From: Anopheles merus
Taxonomy: Eukaryota; Arthropoda; Insecta; Diptera; Culicidae
DNA: 64,000 nt
Reading direction: 5' to 3'
Assembly: GCF_017562075.2 (NCBI RefSeq)
Contig: NC_054082.1
Coordinates: forward strand, 21,150,927 to 21,214,926
Shown: piece by piece, positions 23,217-37,700 of the stretch
How positions within the stretch are numbered: position 1 is the first letter of the stretch
Layout of the letters: each line of letters begins with the position of its first letter
Notes under the pieces: generated by a model
What the model was told of the DNA's origin: nothing
Database searches by the model: none
The model's input: only the letters and a program-made list of their open reading frames with translations
Position numbers and translations under genes: made by a program

Positions 23217-24553
23217 TGCTGTAACAAGCACACAAGCAAGCGGGATGTTAGCAGTGAGAAGAAAACGGACATTCTCCCGACTATGGAAGATTTGTTTATC
23301 GACGGGGGAACGAAACGCGCGCACAATACACACAGGTAAACCACCACCTGCCTCCTAACCTCACAAATCTACCAGCTAGCTGTGGGTAAATGTCAAAACG
23401 CGAAACGATTCCGCCCAGAGCTTCAATTCTGCTACCATACTGCGCCAACGTTTACCTTCCAGGGTGTTTCCCGAGCGACGGAGCGAAAATAATGTCTCTC
23501 TGACCGCCACCGGACTAAACCATCAGCAATCCTTGCAGTGCCGTTAACACGGAATCCCGTTTCCGCATCGAACAAACATGCTCCATATCAAAACAACCCG
23601 TCCCTAGTGCTGCAAAGAAACAAAAACATTGGCTTACAAATGAGACGGTTCTGCTGGATTTTCATCAAAACGCGATCGGGACTTACTCGAGGCTGCTCTG
23701 CCGATGGGGACGATGATATTTTACAAGGACATGAGCCACAAAATCGACTTAAAAATGGAAATATTTACAGAGTTGCTTCACCTACGTCAGGGATTCTTTT
23801 CAGCTAGCGCTGCACACAGGGCGATCGCCTAAACATGCGCGGACAACTGAAGGTGACGTTTTGTGGAAATGATTTTCCTAAAAATAGAATAAAATGAGAT
23901 GAATGTAATTTAAGGGTAGATGAACCGTTTTAATGTGCTATTCGATAAAGTAGTAGTATGTTTAAAATGTTTTGATGCTAAACTATTGTTCGCGAACACT
24001 ACCATGCTATGGAGAACATAACTCATTACTTTAAACAGACGCTGGCTATTTTGAAAAGTTTTTTTTTTAATTTTGCAAGGAAAACTATCGACAGAGGATA
24101 ATATTTTGGCAAAATTTCATATTTCTACATTAAAAGAAACATTTGCACGATGAAGAGATCGTTAATTGCAACAATTTCCAAAAACTAATAACAAAACAAT
24201 CTGCTCGACTGCTGTGTAGCGCTGCCCGACCAAGCTGCTCGAATTGTCAAACTGCTTCTTTTTGTTTTCTAGCCACGTTCTGTCTTCTTTTTCGAAGTTG
24301 GTACAAAAGTCGAGTTTGTCAAAAGTTATATCATCGCCTGGTTGCAATTTACTTTGCAATTTTTGGTAAATATAGAGCATTTAGGGTACAATTCATCTAT
24401 CCACCGTAGAATACAGCTTACATGATACACAAATTCATACCTTGGATAACGTTTGGCGAGAGGATTGCTAGAGTTTCACCGTGTGTTCGTCTCTTTCGCA
24501 GACTGCCTCGGTGATATCGGAGCGAACCCGCACGCGATCGAAAGACCGACACG
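23217..24553. other. Divergent 5' region of Set1 and UQCRH
   Basis: 1.34 kb between oppositely pointing start codons. It contains the Set1 5' UTR intron (acceptor at 23219) and both promoters. I see no coding exon, and no confident core-promoter motif could be assigned. Confidence 0.55.
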
Positions 24554-24907
24554 ATGGCTGCCAGGAAGTGGTTCTCGTCCTTTTTCCCCACGGTGAAGGC
24601 CCAGGAGGAGGAAGATATCGTTGATCCACAGACGGTGCTGCGGGTACGTGCATCTAGGGGTCCCACCAACGTCTCGGCCACCACAGACGGTCGCCGCCGG
24701 TTGTCTAACACCTGATGTTATTGTTCATTTTAGGAAAAGTGTGCCCAGCATGGAAGCGCACCACAGCTGTGGGAAAAGTACCAGGCATGTAACGAACGTG
24801 TCGGCAGCCGTTCTCAGACGGCCGAAACCTGCGTCGAGGAGCTGTTCGATTACCTGCACGAGCTGGACCACTGCGTTACAAAGACCCTGTTTTCGAAGCT
24901 GAAGTAA
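24554..24907 (+). CDS. UQCRH: Cytochrome b-c1 complex subunit 6 (hinge protein)
   Basis: Small intermembrane-space subunit of respiratory complex III that contacts cytochrome c1. Exons 24554-24643 (30 codons) and 24734-24907, phase 0 (GTACGT donor, TTTTAG acceptor), 87 aa. Seen: a short acidic patch (AQEEEDIVDPQ); the conserved cysteine pattern EKCAQHG, YQACNERV, ETCVEELFDYLHELDHCV, which forms the helical hairpin disulfides; and the C-terminal TLFSKLK. Length and ending agree with the family (78-91 aa). The start has a MAARKWFSSFF-type basic, aromatic N-terminus, consistent with mitochondrial import. Convergent with ANKFY1. Confidence 0.95.
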
Positions 24908-25701
24908 GCACGCCCACCTCGGTCCCGGGGGGTGAAGTAACTTTTTGAGGACGAGGCATGTCGCACACATAATTTTTCGCGTCATAACCGCGTTCAGTTT
25001 GACCGTCTGTGTGGCAAGAGAAAGTGGTTAGGGCACTGCGCAAACAGAACATCGTTTGCGTTGTTGCTGCGTTACCAAAATGCTGTGTGCACTAACTGCG
25101 ATATGCAACTTTAAAATCCAAAATGCATACATGCCAAAACACAGATGCCTCGTCGGAGTGGTTTTTGTTCGAAATGGAAAAAATAGTAAATAAAATTGAG
25201 TTTTAAAAGCGAACGAGTTGGCGTGCGGCGTGTTGTGAAAAGGGGGGAGGGGTGTGGGTGGTTTTCGATAGGGAAATGAAGTCGCAAACAGCAAAAGAAA
25301 AGAACATTTAATGTCATCGATCGCTCCAAAAGGTCAGTAAAAGTCGGTCCCCTCGTATCGTTCGTTTTAAATCTTGTACGTGTTGATATTGATGTTTGGA
25401 AAAATTTCCACTCTCGTGTGTTACATGTATATAAATAATCTTTTTTTTCCATATGCATAACGAAAAGTTACTTTCAAAAATAACAGCTAGAAGAAAAGTA
25501 AAGAATGTTCTTGATTTTTTAGGGATCAAGAGGACTTTTACACCGCACGCATCAAGGGAACGCGCGCTCGCACGTTGAGTAGTTGGTCAGATTATTGCGT
25601 TGTAATGTGTTACAAATCGTCCATCCATGTGATAACCATAGTTCCGCTCTCACGCGCCGTAAGCTGCTACCTAAACGGTCGCTCAAAATTGCATAACAAT
25701 T
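24908..25701. other. Convergent 3' region of UQCRH and ANKFY1
   Basis: AT-rich 3' UTR sequence. AATAAA at 25189-25194 suits UQCRH, and TTTAAT near 25306 could be an ATTAAA signal for ANKFY1. No gene is seen. Confidence 0.5.
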
Positions 25702-28700
25702 TCAAACGACACCGCTTCCGATCTGTAACACCTCGAAGCACACCGAACACACGCGGACCGGTTTGTTGATGCCAAACTTAATGATCGGCACATCGTTGTT
25801 CGAACATCGGCTGCAGAGATTTCTTCCACAGTGACGGCTAGAGAGAATAGAGAAGCACAAAACGGCACAGTGCGTTGAGTATGGTCCACTACTAGAGCCA
25901 GCCCAAAGCTCCCCTGCCCTCCCTTACCAGTGGTGTTTCCGCATCGTGATGCTAAACTTGGTGCCACACTCCTGGCACAGCTCCGACGAAGCCCAGGGCG
26001 ATTCCTGCGGCAGCTCGTCCAGCAGACGGTGGAGCAGCTGGTTGGTCGCTAGCTTAAAGTTAAATATCGTCAGTCCCTCCTTGTTCTCCGCCCCCAGGCA
26101 GGCACCGTTCTTCACCAGCATGCGGCACAGCTGCGCCTGGCCGCGCATATACGCCAGCAGCAGGGGCGTGTTGCCCTGCAGGTCCGGATTGTTGATCGGA
26201 TACTTTGGCATACACTCGAAGAACAGCTCGAGGATCGCCGCGGCCGTATTGTCCTTGCCGCACCGGCACAGCTCGTGCAGCGGATTGCGCCCCTTCAGGT
26301 TGACCGTTTCCGCGTTCAGCTCCGACTCCGTCAGTAGCTCCCGCACGACCGCCACGTGCCCTTCGCGCACCGCAATGTGCAGCGCATTGTTGCCGTCCCC
26401 ATCGACCGCATCGAAGTCGGCCCCGTTCTGGAGCAGGGCCGACACCGCGCCCACCGTACCCCGCTCCGCTGCCACGTGCAGGGCCGTTTTTTGCGTCGCA
26501 TCACGGTCGTTTAGCCGCGCCCCGGCCAGGATGAGGTTGCGGATCAGCATTTCCTTCTCGGAGGCGGCCGCCAGGTGCAGCGGCGGCGTCTGATTCACAT
26601 CGTGCACGCGCGAATTAACGTCCACCTGTATCGACAGCAGAAACAGCACCGACTCCAGATCGTCCCGCATGATCGCCAGGTGCAGAAAGTTGCGGCCCCG
26701 CTGGTCGATCTGCTCCGCCGCGTTCGGCAACCGCTCGAGAATGTTCTGGGCCGCCTTGTTGTTGCGCACCTGCAGCGCGGCCGCGAACGGCGTGTTGCCG
26801 GTCTTGTCGCGTATCTTCAGATCGATGCCCGGATGGCACAGCAGTATGCCGATGATCTCCTCGTGCTGGTTCTCGATCGCAACGTGCAACGGCGTCTTCA
26901 GATCGCAATCGACCGCATTCACGTTCGCACCGTGCCCGATGAGCGTGTGCAGCACGTTTCGCAGGCCCCACTGGCAGCACAGATGCAGCGGGGACGCCTT
27001 ATCCTTTGCCTCGTCACCGCCCTGCCCCTGCGGGCCGGGCTGGCGCGGCGAGTCCAGATCGCACCCGCTCTTGATCAGAAACACGGCCGCCTGCTCCTTG
27101 TTCTCGTCGATCGCACGGTGCAGCAGCGTTTGCAAGCATCCGTCCGGCCCGGGGCCCCAACAGTCCGTGTCGACGCCGTGCCGCACCAGCACCGCGGCGA
27201 TCTCGAACTGTTCCGACTCGAGCGCACTCCACAGCGGACAGTCGCCCTTATTGTCCGGTGCGCTGAGCGATACGCCCCGCGAGCAGAGCGCATCCACGAC
27301 GTCCACCAGCCGGCAGTGGATGGACAGCTGCAGCGGCGATTCCTGGTCCGCGGTCAGTGCGTTCATGTCCGCACCCTGGCTCAGCAGAAACACGGCCGTC
27401 TTTGCGTCCTCCTTCAAGATCGCCTGGTGCAGTAGCGTCATGTCCTGCCCGTTGCGCGCATTCACGTCCGCGCCGCCCTTGATGAGCAGCGGCACCAGCT
27501 CGTTGTACCCGAGACAGAGCGCCAAGCTGAGCGGCGAATCGCCGAAAGCGTTTTTCACGTTGAAATCGATCGCCCCGGCTGTTGGATCGGCTTCCTTGTG
27601 CGCGATGAACGCTTCCACCACGCTGGCGCAGTTCTCTTCCACCGCGTAGTGCAGGGCCGTTTTCAGCTCCGTCACACCGGACTGCACGTTCGGCGGTGCG
27701 CCCTTCTCCAGCAGTGCACGGGTCAGATTGGCCAGTCCCTGGGAGGCAGCCACGTGCAGGACAGTTAGCCCGGACCGATTGATATGGCTAAGGTTGCAGT
27801 GATCGGTCAGAAAGACGGCGGCCTCCTCCAGCTGCTGCTTGGCGAGGCTGTGCAGCAAACTGTCGCCCGTCTCGGGATGAATGACGTTCGGGCGGGCTCC
27901 ACGCTCCAGCAGGCGGCGGGCCAGCTCGTACGGGGGCCCGTCCGTGTGCGGTGGCATCAGTGCCAGCTGTAAGGCACATTTTTCATCCTTCGTTCGCACG
28001 TTCGTATCCACGCACGAACCAGCGTCGGCGCCATCCTCCGTCAGCAGCTCGTCGATCATCTCCACGTGCTGCGACATGATGGCCACGTGGAGCGGGGTGC
28101 TGAAAGTGGTGGAAAGGCATGATAACGAAGTGTTGGATCGAAAGTTGTGAGGTGTCTTACTAGCCCTTGCTGTTTTGCATGTTCGGATCGGCCTGCTGTT
28201 TCAGCAGCTGCCGGCCGATGCTAAGCATTTCACGGTACGTTTCCGCATCCGTGCTACGTTCGGCGTATGTGCACACGAGATGTAGCGCCGTGTCGGACGT
28301 GTCCCGCGTCACCAGATCTACGTTGCATCCTTTCTCGAGCAAAAACTGGGCCGTAAAGCTGTCGCCACGTTTGATCGCATCGATGAGTAGCGTGTTGCCC
28401 TGGGAGGGAGGAGAACAAGGGAAGAAAATTACAATTAAATCCCAATTATTGAGGTAAACGCCGCTTTGCGGCAACGCGTTCTTACCTCCGTAGTGTATGC
28501 GTTAATATCGGCCCCACCGGTCTCGAGCAGCGTCTGGGCGATGGCCGTGCTGCGACCCATCAGGGCCAGCCCTAGCGGTAGCTGGCCCTGCGGCGATAGG
28601 CTGTTAACGATTTCTTGCAGCTGTAACGAAAGTTAAATACCATCAAGCATTGTTAATCAATTCCAACAGAGCCTTTGCACACGCATTAATTTAACACCAA

Positions 28701-31700
28701 ACAATAATTATTCACCTAGGAGAAAATCACTAAATATTTGACTTTCAACAAGCCCGTTTATGCTATGACATACATTTTACTCCACGAAGCAACGGCAAGG
28801 GTACACCATTGTGGCGGATAAAGTTCGTGTGTCCCAAGGCGTGCATTTTACGAGCACATTTTAACATGATACACGATTACACACCAGCGCACGCATCACA
28901 TACGCCGTTGGAAGGCGTGCATGCGTGCGTTTACGCTTTCACGTGCTTTCGTTCACTTTAAATGTGTCACACCTTTGTGTGCCCAGCGCACCGGAGCTAA
29001 TCCACGAACCCTAATACTGTGCAGGGTGGTAAGATTTGACTCTCTACTAACATGAACAGTGAAAAGGTTTTCTTTTTGGTTTGTTTTGTATAGTTTACCT
29101 GTTGAATGCGTGACATGAAACCGTTAGAAGTTGATTGAAAATTGATTATAATGTCTCGTGTATTTTATTTATTCATTTTTGTGTTATTTCCAACGGATTT
29201 CAAGGATATCGTCCACCGTCTAGACAGGCGGGCGATCCCTATTAGCAATCATTAACATACTTGCAACAGACCGGAACGGATAGCGTGTTTTTTTTATCGT
29301 AGCCAGTTCTTGTCCTATACACATTATAAGACGAATCATTTGAAGTACTGAAAGAATGTGATGTTTTAAAGGCTCTTATCTAAATATTATCTTTGATTAA
29401 AATTTACAATTCAAAACAAAGCTTTACATATACACATAATGCTACAGCATAACAGTGTCCGGACTACATGGTTTCTCCATTGAATAATTTAACCCCTTCT
29501 CCTCCCCGCATGCGACGGATCATTGGACAGGGTCAAGGATAGCCCGAAGGACGCGCGCAACTGTATCCGCACCATCCGATTCCAACTACTGCACAATAGT
29601 TCCCCCGTCAGCAGCGCACTGGATTCCCGGAAGCTGCCAGAGCGGCGGAAAAGGAACCAAAACATAATGATCGAGACCGAGCCGCAACTTGACGGCGATG
29701 AAGAGTGCAATGCACTCTTCGGGGGGAGGAGATAGAGGGGAAGCTGCTTCACGGGCCGGCGCCGCCGACAAAACAGGCAGCCGCCGGAGATGGAACAGAA
29801 GCAAACGCCAAAAGCCCATTCATGCAAAGCCCATCATCCCGAGTGTACCGAACATAAAATGAAGAGAGTGAGGATAAGAGAAAGAGAGAGCCCGCATCTA
29901 GAGCAACATTGGAATTGTGTTCGTCATACACACGAGATACGTTGTACTATCGCGGCTTGCGTTGTTCGCAACGCACGCTTTCGCCACAGTTGCTGTGCTC
30001 GGTCTTACGCACCAAACCACGCCGGAGCACGAACCTGCACCGGAGTAGACACGCGCTACCCGACGACCAGAGCATAGCGCGCTTTGCTCTCAGCACGATT
30101 GCCTCTCCGCGTGTTGACGGGCGAACCACGGGGTTGCCGTTGCGAGCCGGCCACCGGCGGCCCGCGACAGAGTTCGCCGTTCTCTTTCTCGAAACGGCCG
30201 GTGCTCGCTGGCAAGAGATGATACCGCCCGAGACTCAGTTGATGGTTGACTTTCACGTCGGTAGGTTCGGCACCGCCCAATACAACGTACAGCGACAGCG
30301 ATAGAGACACGGTAAAGTGTTCGGATCGCGTTTAGGCCGTCGTTTTTAAAAACCGGAATCGGCAAACCGGGCATCTCTCTGCAATTTCGCCACTTTCGCC
30401 AACCTGTGTGCCCCTGCGGGAAGTTGCAGATTAGAAATTCGCCGCTCCGTGAATTTCCCGTCCGAAGCGTGTTAATCGATCGTGCGTTACAAAAAATAAA
30501 ACCGCAAGGAGCACTGTAGCAGCAGCAGCAGCGAGACGATTAGTCATACGGTTTTTTTCCTGTCCGCTTAAAAACCCAAGCTCACCGAACAAACAGCGAC
30601 ACTGGACTTGCGGCTCTCAAGCGCGCAATTCTATAATTAAAATCCTTCCCACTCCGGTGGTGTGCAAGAAGAAGAAGGAAGGAAGGAGCAAACACCACAC
30701 CAGCACACCAAGGAATTCGTGTCGACAATTTGGCAACGTCACACTAACACCCAGTGGTTGTTATTTGTTTTTATGTATTTCCACCGGTCACGACAACCAA
30801 CGACAAGCGACGCCACGACGACAACGCCGGTGATACGACGGTGGTTGAGGTACTCTGGCCGGGGCCGACCGTGACCTTGTTTGGGTTGCAACCTTTTTCC
30901 CAGCCCCAATTTCATTGCCCCGAAAGTTGTTTCTGTGTGCCTGTGTGCTTATCGGTATAATTTAACGGTCGGTTTTATGTGCGTTTAAAAAAAAACAAAG
31001 ATCCAACGAAGAATGTGTTTTAGGTCCCGCATCACACTGGGCCGAATGTATGCAAACCACTGCACACTGCTGTCGCGGATGTAATTTAGAAAGTGTGTTC
31101 GATCGTGCAGAGCGATCATCAGAAAGCGGCACCGAAGCGCACATCAGATCGGACTTTTTGGTCCACCAGTGCATCCAGTCCGTTTGTTGCAAATCTTCCA
31201 CACAGACGAGACGAGGTTCTTCACGTTCTTCCTGGAGCACTGCGCACAAACGCACAGTCCATGAAGCATTGTGCTACAACTGCCGGCTAACGGAGTTCAG
31301 GGGAGGAGGAAATAATACAAAAAAACGACCCTAAGCGACCGAACAGACCTAACGGGAATAACAGCGCACCTCTTGCGCACGAAAGCAGAAACAACAGTGA
31401 GCTTCAACAATAACGCGCCAAGATCATTCCCCAATCGCTTGCATCGCTTGGTTTGTGTGTGTGTCTTGAGTGTACCTTCTGTTCCTGGCAGATCCAAATC
31501 CAAACACTCCAGATCACGGCGTACCAAACTGCAGAAAGTAACAAAATTCTGCCGTACTGCGACGCGATCAAGAGCGCGATCGTCGCAATCTCTCAGGCTA
31601 TCTCCGGTTTTTGTGTGCTTGTTACATAGAATCGCGCATGCCTCGGCAGTCACTGCGGGGCACCGGTGGCAAGTAAGAACACGGCACGAGGGTACAATAA

Positions 31701-34700
31701 AACAAAATCCGCAATTTCCCGCGCTCCAATGGACAGGTTCTGCAGCAGACCCAACGGTATGGTGGCCGTGGTAGCGTTGCTTCTATTATTTATTGCAGGT
31801 AATTATTATGGTTTGCTTCGTTTGTTCTGTTCCGTTGGGAGCCCGTTCTTGGGGAACTTCTTAGACTTGAAACTAACCATCTCGTCGTGATCTCGAGTGC
31901 AATGTCTTTAACTGAAACGATCAATCTTACTACAGCGAATGGTGCTGAATATTGACTCTAATCAATCGTGATGTTTGTGTATGCGCAGAGCGTCAATTTG
32001 CGCCACCATAGGTCCACAGAGCACAGCACGGTTTGTTTTGTTGGGTGAGCGAAAGTGGTTTTAAAAATACGAGATGATCACCAAACATTCCGTTCCCCGC
32101 CCCAACCCCTTTTGCTGGTGTGGGGGTGATCGTGGTTTCACGCAAATTAAAATGGCATCGTTTGTCTGTGAGCGAGGCAAACTGCCACAACATCACATGA
32201 GCCAGTTTATAAAGATGGTATGCAAATTAAACTCCTCTTTCAGCTTCCCGTTTCTCTGCATCTCTTTATCGACATCTGGCTCTGGGAGAGAGAGCGCGCG
32301 CGCCTTAGGATGGACGATCCGTTCGTTCGTTGACCACAGCATGTTGTTGTTGTCTGCCGCCCGCTCGCATATGTGCGGCCTGTGGTGAGGCAAATTTGTA
32401 GCTTATAATCACCATAATGTGTCTGGAGGGCGGGGACATAAAGCGATATAGGAACAGCATCGTTTCCGTCGTGTTCGCTTTGCATCCCGTTGATCTTCCG
32501 TGTTCGATACCGAACGATCGAACGTGTTAGAAACCGCTTAAAACGCCCATTCCGCCGAGATTAAATAGCCGTGCGAATAGTGAAAAGATTTGTGCAATTG
32601 GCAAACAATGGACAAATAAGGAGAGCAAAGCACAACCACGTCCGACAAATCTTGGTGTATAATAGCCAATTAACAAGTTACAGTCATCTGAGTAACTGTG
32701 GGTGTTAACGATTTTGGTTACTCATACAAATTCATCCGATCCGATTCCCGATGAGTCACAGTGCGCAGAGCTGGTTGTGCGATATCAAGCCGGTTGTCAT
32801 GGGATCAGTGCGGAAGATCCGTAGGAAGATGTGTTGCCTAAAAAGGAACATCATATAGCTAATCTTCCCATCGCTATGGTCCTGGTTCATGATCAGTGCC
32901 ATTTTCCAAGAAATAAGCTTTTGTTTTTGCAAAATATGAGTGTGCTTCTATCCGCTCTTTTTACACAATCTACACGACACATGTTCCGGCTGTGCTAGTC
33001 ATTAGCGTCATCGGCCTTGTCTCGCTTGCTCGAGAAACAGTTCTCACTTCCGTACTTTTACTGACCGTCGTCCGCGAATCGTGTGTAGCCCAGTAGGACA
33101 AGTTATGGGGAGCAAAGAGATAGGGTTTGGAAAGTTGATTTACAGTGCCTAGGGGGAGGGAGGGTTTCTCAGCGGCCTACAGTCAGTTACCATTTACTTC
33201 GCAGAACAGAGCGATAACCAAGTGACCGACCGAGTGCAGCGCAACTGTGAGTGAGTGGACGCTGGAAACAGGTTTTTCTGTCAGCAGAAGGAAAGCTCCT
33301 TGGGCCGGGGTCGTTTTATGAACCGGGAAGAGACTTTTGTTCACCTAGATTCTAGTACAAGCAATTCTTTCGTGTTATTGCACCACCCAACCTTTCGAAG
33401 TGCACAGGCCACACAAAGCTGTGCCACATTCAAAACGGGATCACACCAGGCAACACGACGATTTGATTTGCTATGCCTCAACCGCGGGCGCTGTCGATCC
33501 TCTGTGGCCTCCATGTATGTGTGTGACCGAGCGGCAAACAGCCTCCGCAGCACTCCAAATGCATCTGCCATTTGGCACGCTTCAACTGGGACAATTAGGG
33601 AATTGGGTCATAACCTGTTTGCGGCGTCTAGTGGGGCTAGGGCGAGCAAAGTGTCACAACGGCATTTCTTTTACCGAGTACAGGGCGGTGTGTGTGTGTG
33701 CGTAATGTTTGTGACCTCCGTACCTTATTACAGTGTTTAATCAAGGGTCTTGGGAGTACGGCAAGCTCCTCCACAAGCAGCAACCGTGTGTTTGTTGTGA
33801 CTCGTCGCTCCCTTTAGTAAGGCGACGGTATAAAGTGGAGGAATTGACACCATAAAGCTACTATCACTTGCAACTGTTCTACCGTTTTTGGAGCGGGCCT
33901 GTATATGGTACACGCCCGCCGCACTGCTCTATCGTTTTGTTGGTCAGAGTTCCTTTTTTGGGGGGAGCTTGAGATTCGAACCGAACTCGATAACCTTCTT
34001 GCAATCGGCGACCACTGTACCTTTGATAGCAAACGGTGCAACTTGTTTCATATTATGAATGATTCAAGCACAAAGTAAGTTTTGTGCTGTCCATTCCGCC
34101 CGACCGTTGCGCCCATCCAAAACGATGCACGGTGGCCCCCTGTGTATGCAACATTCGCAGTACAGAATCGCTTAAAATAGAAGTTACCCGCGTGGTGGTA
34201 TGAATGGATCGAGTGAGACGACCTAGATCAACAGTAGAAAGAAGCGTGACTGGTTGTTTTGATTTACACCAAAGCGAGGTCATGAATAGTGTTCTTTTGT
34301 AAAGATGCTTGAAGAATTAAAATCTTGCAATATTTACTAAAGAAATCACGCCGAATTATTAGGAAATTCATTTAGATACGTTTCTGGTACGCCTTTAAGT
34401 CATCTTAAGCGTGATCGTTTCTTAGTGCTCTAGCATACACCCCAGCACACCGGATGACCGGATTGTTGCGCTTCCCACAACGACATCATCACGCGCGCTA
34501 CGGTTATGGCCATCCCATATTTTGATTCCAAAACATTAGCCACCCGATGGATGTGCCAAACGCCGATCGAAATGGCTGTGTGTCATGTCCCATGAAATCA
34601 TGCCAGCTAGTACACCAAAAAAAAAGAAGCTAGCTGCCGGTGTCTATCACGCAACCCACCAGAGCATACCGCACCCTTCGCATGACGTCACGGGGTAAGG

Positions 34701-37700
34701 GTATAAAGCGTTAGAGGTTAACACTAGTGAAGTGGCTTTCTGTCGCCTGTCTGGCTATGGTGTATGACGTTCTTTTACCACTCAATTGCACTCTAACGGC
34801 GATTTGGAAGTCGTTCTCGTTGGCTAAGAAAGCGCTTTGTCTCACGCGCAACCGTGAAAAGGTTGGGATGGTTCGTCATAGCGTCGGTTTCGGACCGGAA
34901 ACGGGGTAGGAACCGATATGCTCGAAGGAAAACATTCAGAGAAAAGTATCTTAATTTTCCGAAGTGTGTGTGTGTGTGTGTCTAGGGAGAGTGAGAGAGA
35001 AAACCTCCAACAAGCCCAAGAGAACAGTTTCGTGTCATTTTAACTTGCTCGTTTCACGATATCCGATTCACGGAACCGAGATGACGAACACACTGTTTGC
35101 GCTAGAACATTAATGTATCCATGAATGAATCAAGCTACTGTGGATGGTAAGCGGAAAAAGCTTTAGAAGAGGGGATAAGGGAGCGACGACCACTTGTATT
35201 ATGGGTAAACGAACAAAGTGCTGGGTGCGTGCTCCGGGCGGAAATGTTGATATTATCGCATCGAATGCCTGTACTGTGCTGCTGTACCACTAACAGAGTG
35301 TAAAGAAGTTCCAGCCCGCGTTGGGAAGAATTAGAAAAATAAAAGTAAAAAAAGTGCAATCGTCATTCGTTGCATTCTTGTTTCGAGGATGCACTTGGTC
35401 GGACACACTTCTCCTTCATTTTGGGCAAGCGTGTTTTTTTATGGGGCTGGCTGTTTGGAGTGATTTTCTGTAGCTTCTTTTTTAACATCTTCCGGCGGGG
35501 AAAGTCATTTCATGCATGATCAGGCACGTGGCGGGCCTGAAGTGTTCATCATTGAGACACACAAAAAGGGGTTTCAGTCGCTTCGAGTGAAGTTGTTTCT
35601 CGCCACAATCACGTACGAGCTATTCATTGGTGGGATTTCTTTTCTTTTTTTCGTGCTGCAAGAAAGCTGCCCTAAACTAGAGCATTGATACGCATTAAAT
35701 TGATACATGGCTCGTTAAAATAATCAAAGGGGCGTTTGTTGTTTTGATTGGCATTAGCCGGAAGCGATAAGATTGGTGGCGCACTTGAACATTCATGGAA
35801 GGAATTTGAAACTCATTGAAAGAAGAAAGAGGGTGTTTGGAATGAAACACTGAATGGGACCTTTCAGAAACAATTTCACAAAATCAAAATAAAAACTAAT
35901 GTTATGTCAAACACAGTATTGACTTAGTATTAACAAGATTTTTCCCTCTATTCCCTTCACAGAACTGGACAATGTTTCGGCAATTAAGTGTTACCATTGC
36001 ACAGTGGCACCGCCTAGCCGGCATCAAAACAACACCAAAACACAGTTATGCTCCAAGTTTGACGAGTCGAGCTACTACGAGGTGGACTGTCCCTGGTCCA
36101 CCATGTGCATGAAGCGCATTTTTAAGCTTAAACTTTTAAAGGGCGAACAGGAAACGGTAAGCCGTGGCTGTGCCCAGCAAAAGAACACGGAACAGGTAAT
36201 TATTTGCCATACACAATCACACGCGAAACCCAGACCCCGGTCTCCATTGGTGCTATCCTTATTCTTTGCCAGGTGTACAAATCCGGCGCCTGGACACCGC
36301 AGCACAACATCGAAGAGCCGTACACGGAGGGTTGCCAAACGATCGACGATTCTACGTACTGCTTCTGCCGGGGGTCTCTCTGCAATTCGGCCACGAAAAC
36401 GTCCGACCGGGGCAACTACCATGCGGACGCGATGGCCGTAATATTTGTGTTCAACGTGATGAAATACATCCGCACCATAGAGCACTGAGCACATGCTGAT
36501 CGTGGTGGTGGGCGAATGATGTTAACGTATATATTAACGTATAGTAGGTTGATGATCGACAGGTTTCAACATCTGATCATAAATGTGATATTGAAGTGCT
36601 GTCCGAACGGGGACAATGCTTCATAAAAATATGCCTCGACTTTAAGTACGGCGAAAACTAAATAGCGATTTGTTGTACCGTTTTGCGAGTTTTGCACCAC
36701 CAGCGAGATTATTAGCTGTATGGATCGTGTGGTGTGGATGGAGAAAAAATAAAATAAAATGCATAAAACACTTACCGAACCGTTGTTTTCCACTAAGCAC
36801 AAAAACACGACGTCCTCGCGCAACAACCGGACGGCAGCGTGGAGCGGATGTTTCGTTTTGCTTTTAAGCATTTTGTACAGCAGCGCACCGGACATGTGCT
36901 CAAAGTCCTGGGGCGTTAGGTCGTCCCAGTGCGTGGAGATGAGACCGGAACAGTATTCCAGCAGGTTCGCCGCACCCACCTCTTCCGCAACGCAGTAAAA
37001 GCGCACGCAGGAACGCACCGATACGGACGATACGAGGGCACGTTCGCACAGGCCCATCAAACCGGGCAGCTTGAAGCGGTGGGACGTCTTTAGCAGCTCC
37101 AGGGCGAGCGAGTCATGCTGCAGATCGACCACATCGGTGTAAATCCAGCGAAGCAACGCGTACCCCACATCCGCATCCATATCGGACCAATCTGTGGGTC
37201 AGGGAGGGATTGTTTTAGGGACTGCAAAATATCATTCACGTATGGAGGGCCAAACTTTACCTAGTTCACTTTTGTCCATCAAAACCTCTTCCCGCCACTC
37301 TTCGCTGCGCGCGTTCAGCACAAACTTGTGGGCAGGCATCGTTTTGTCCTTCAGCTTGATCGTTATATCCGAGTACGTCGTTCGGCCGTACAGGGTAGCC
37401 ACGGTCATAACCAGCCTCGATATGAAGCTGCTAAACTCGCCGGACAAATCATGGTCTTCGTTCGCTGCCGCCGCCTGGCTGTATTTGCGCTCCAGCTCGG
37501 CATAGCTCTTCTGCAGCTTTGTGTACTCCTCCTTCAGCAGCTTCAGATGTTTCTCCAGCTTAACACTATCGCTGCTGGTAGCTAAAAAGAAACAGTAAAC
37601 AGTGCAAATTAAACAGTTTTATTTTTTGAACAAGTATCCTTTATCAACTGCCACAATGAAAGTTGCGTATGTCATTGTAGTTGCGTTATCTGCCACTGGC

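Noticed and set aside
31729..31798. Idea that the nested Ly6 gene might be a retrocopy
   Set aside because: It has two introns with phase-consistent junctions and a separate signal-peptide exon, so it is a normal spliced gene.
33255..33740. 161-codon plus-strand open frame inside the Ly6 intron
   Set aside because: Begins with GTG, has no recognisable motif and ends in GT-repeat sequence (VCVCV). No supporting splice structure.
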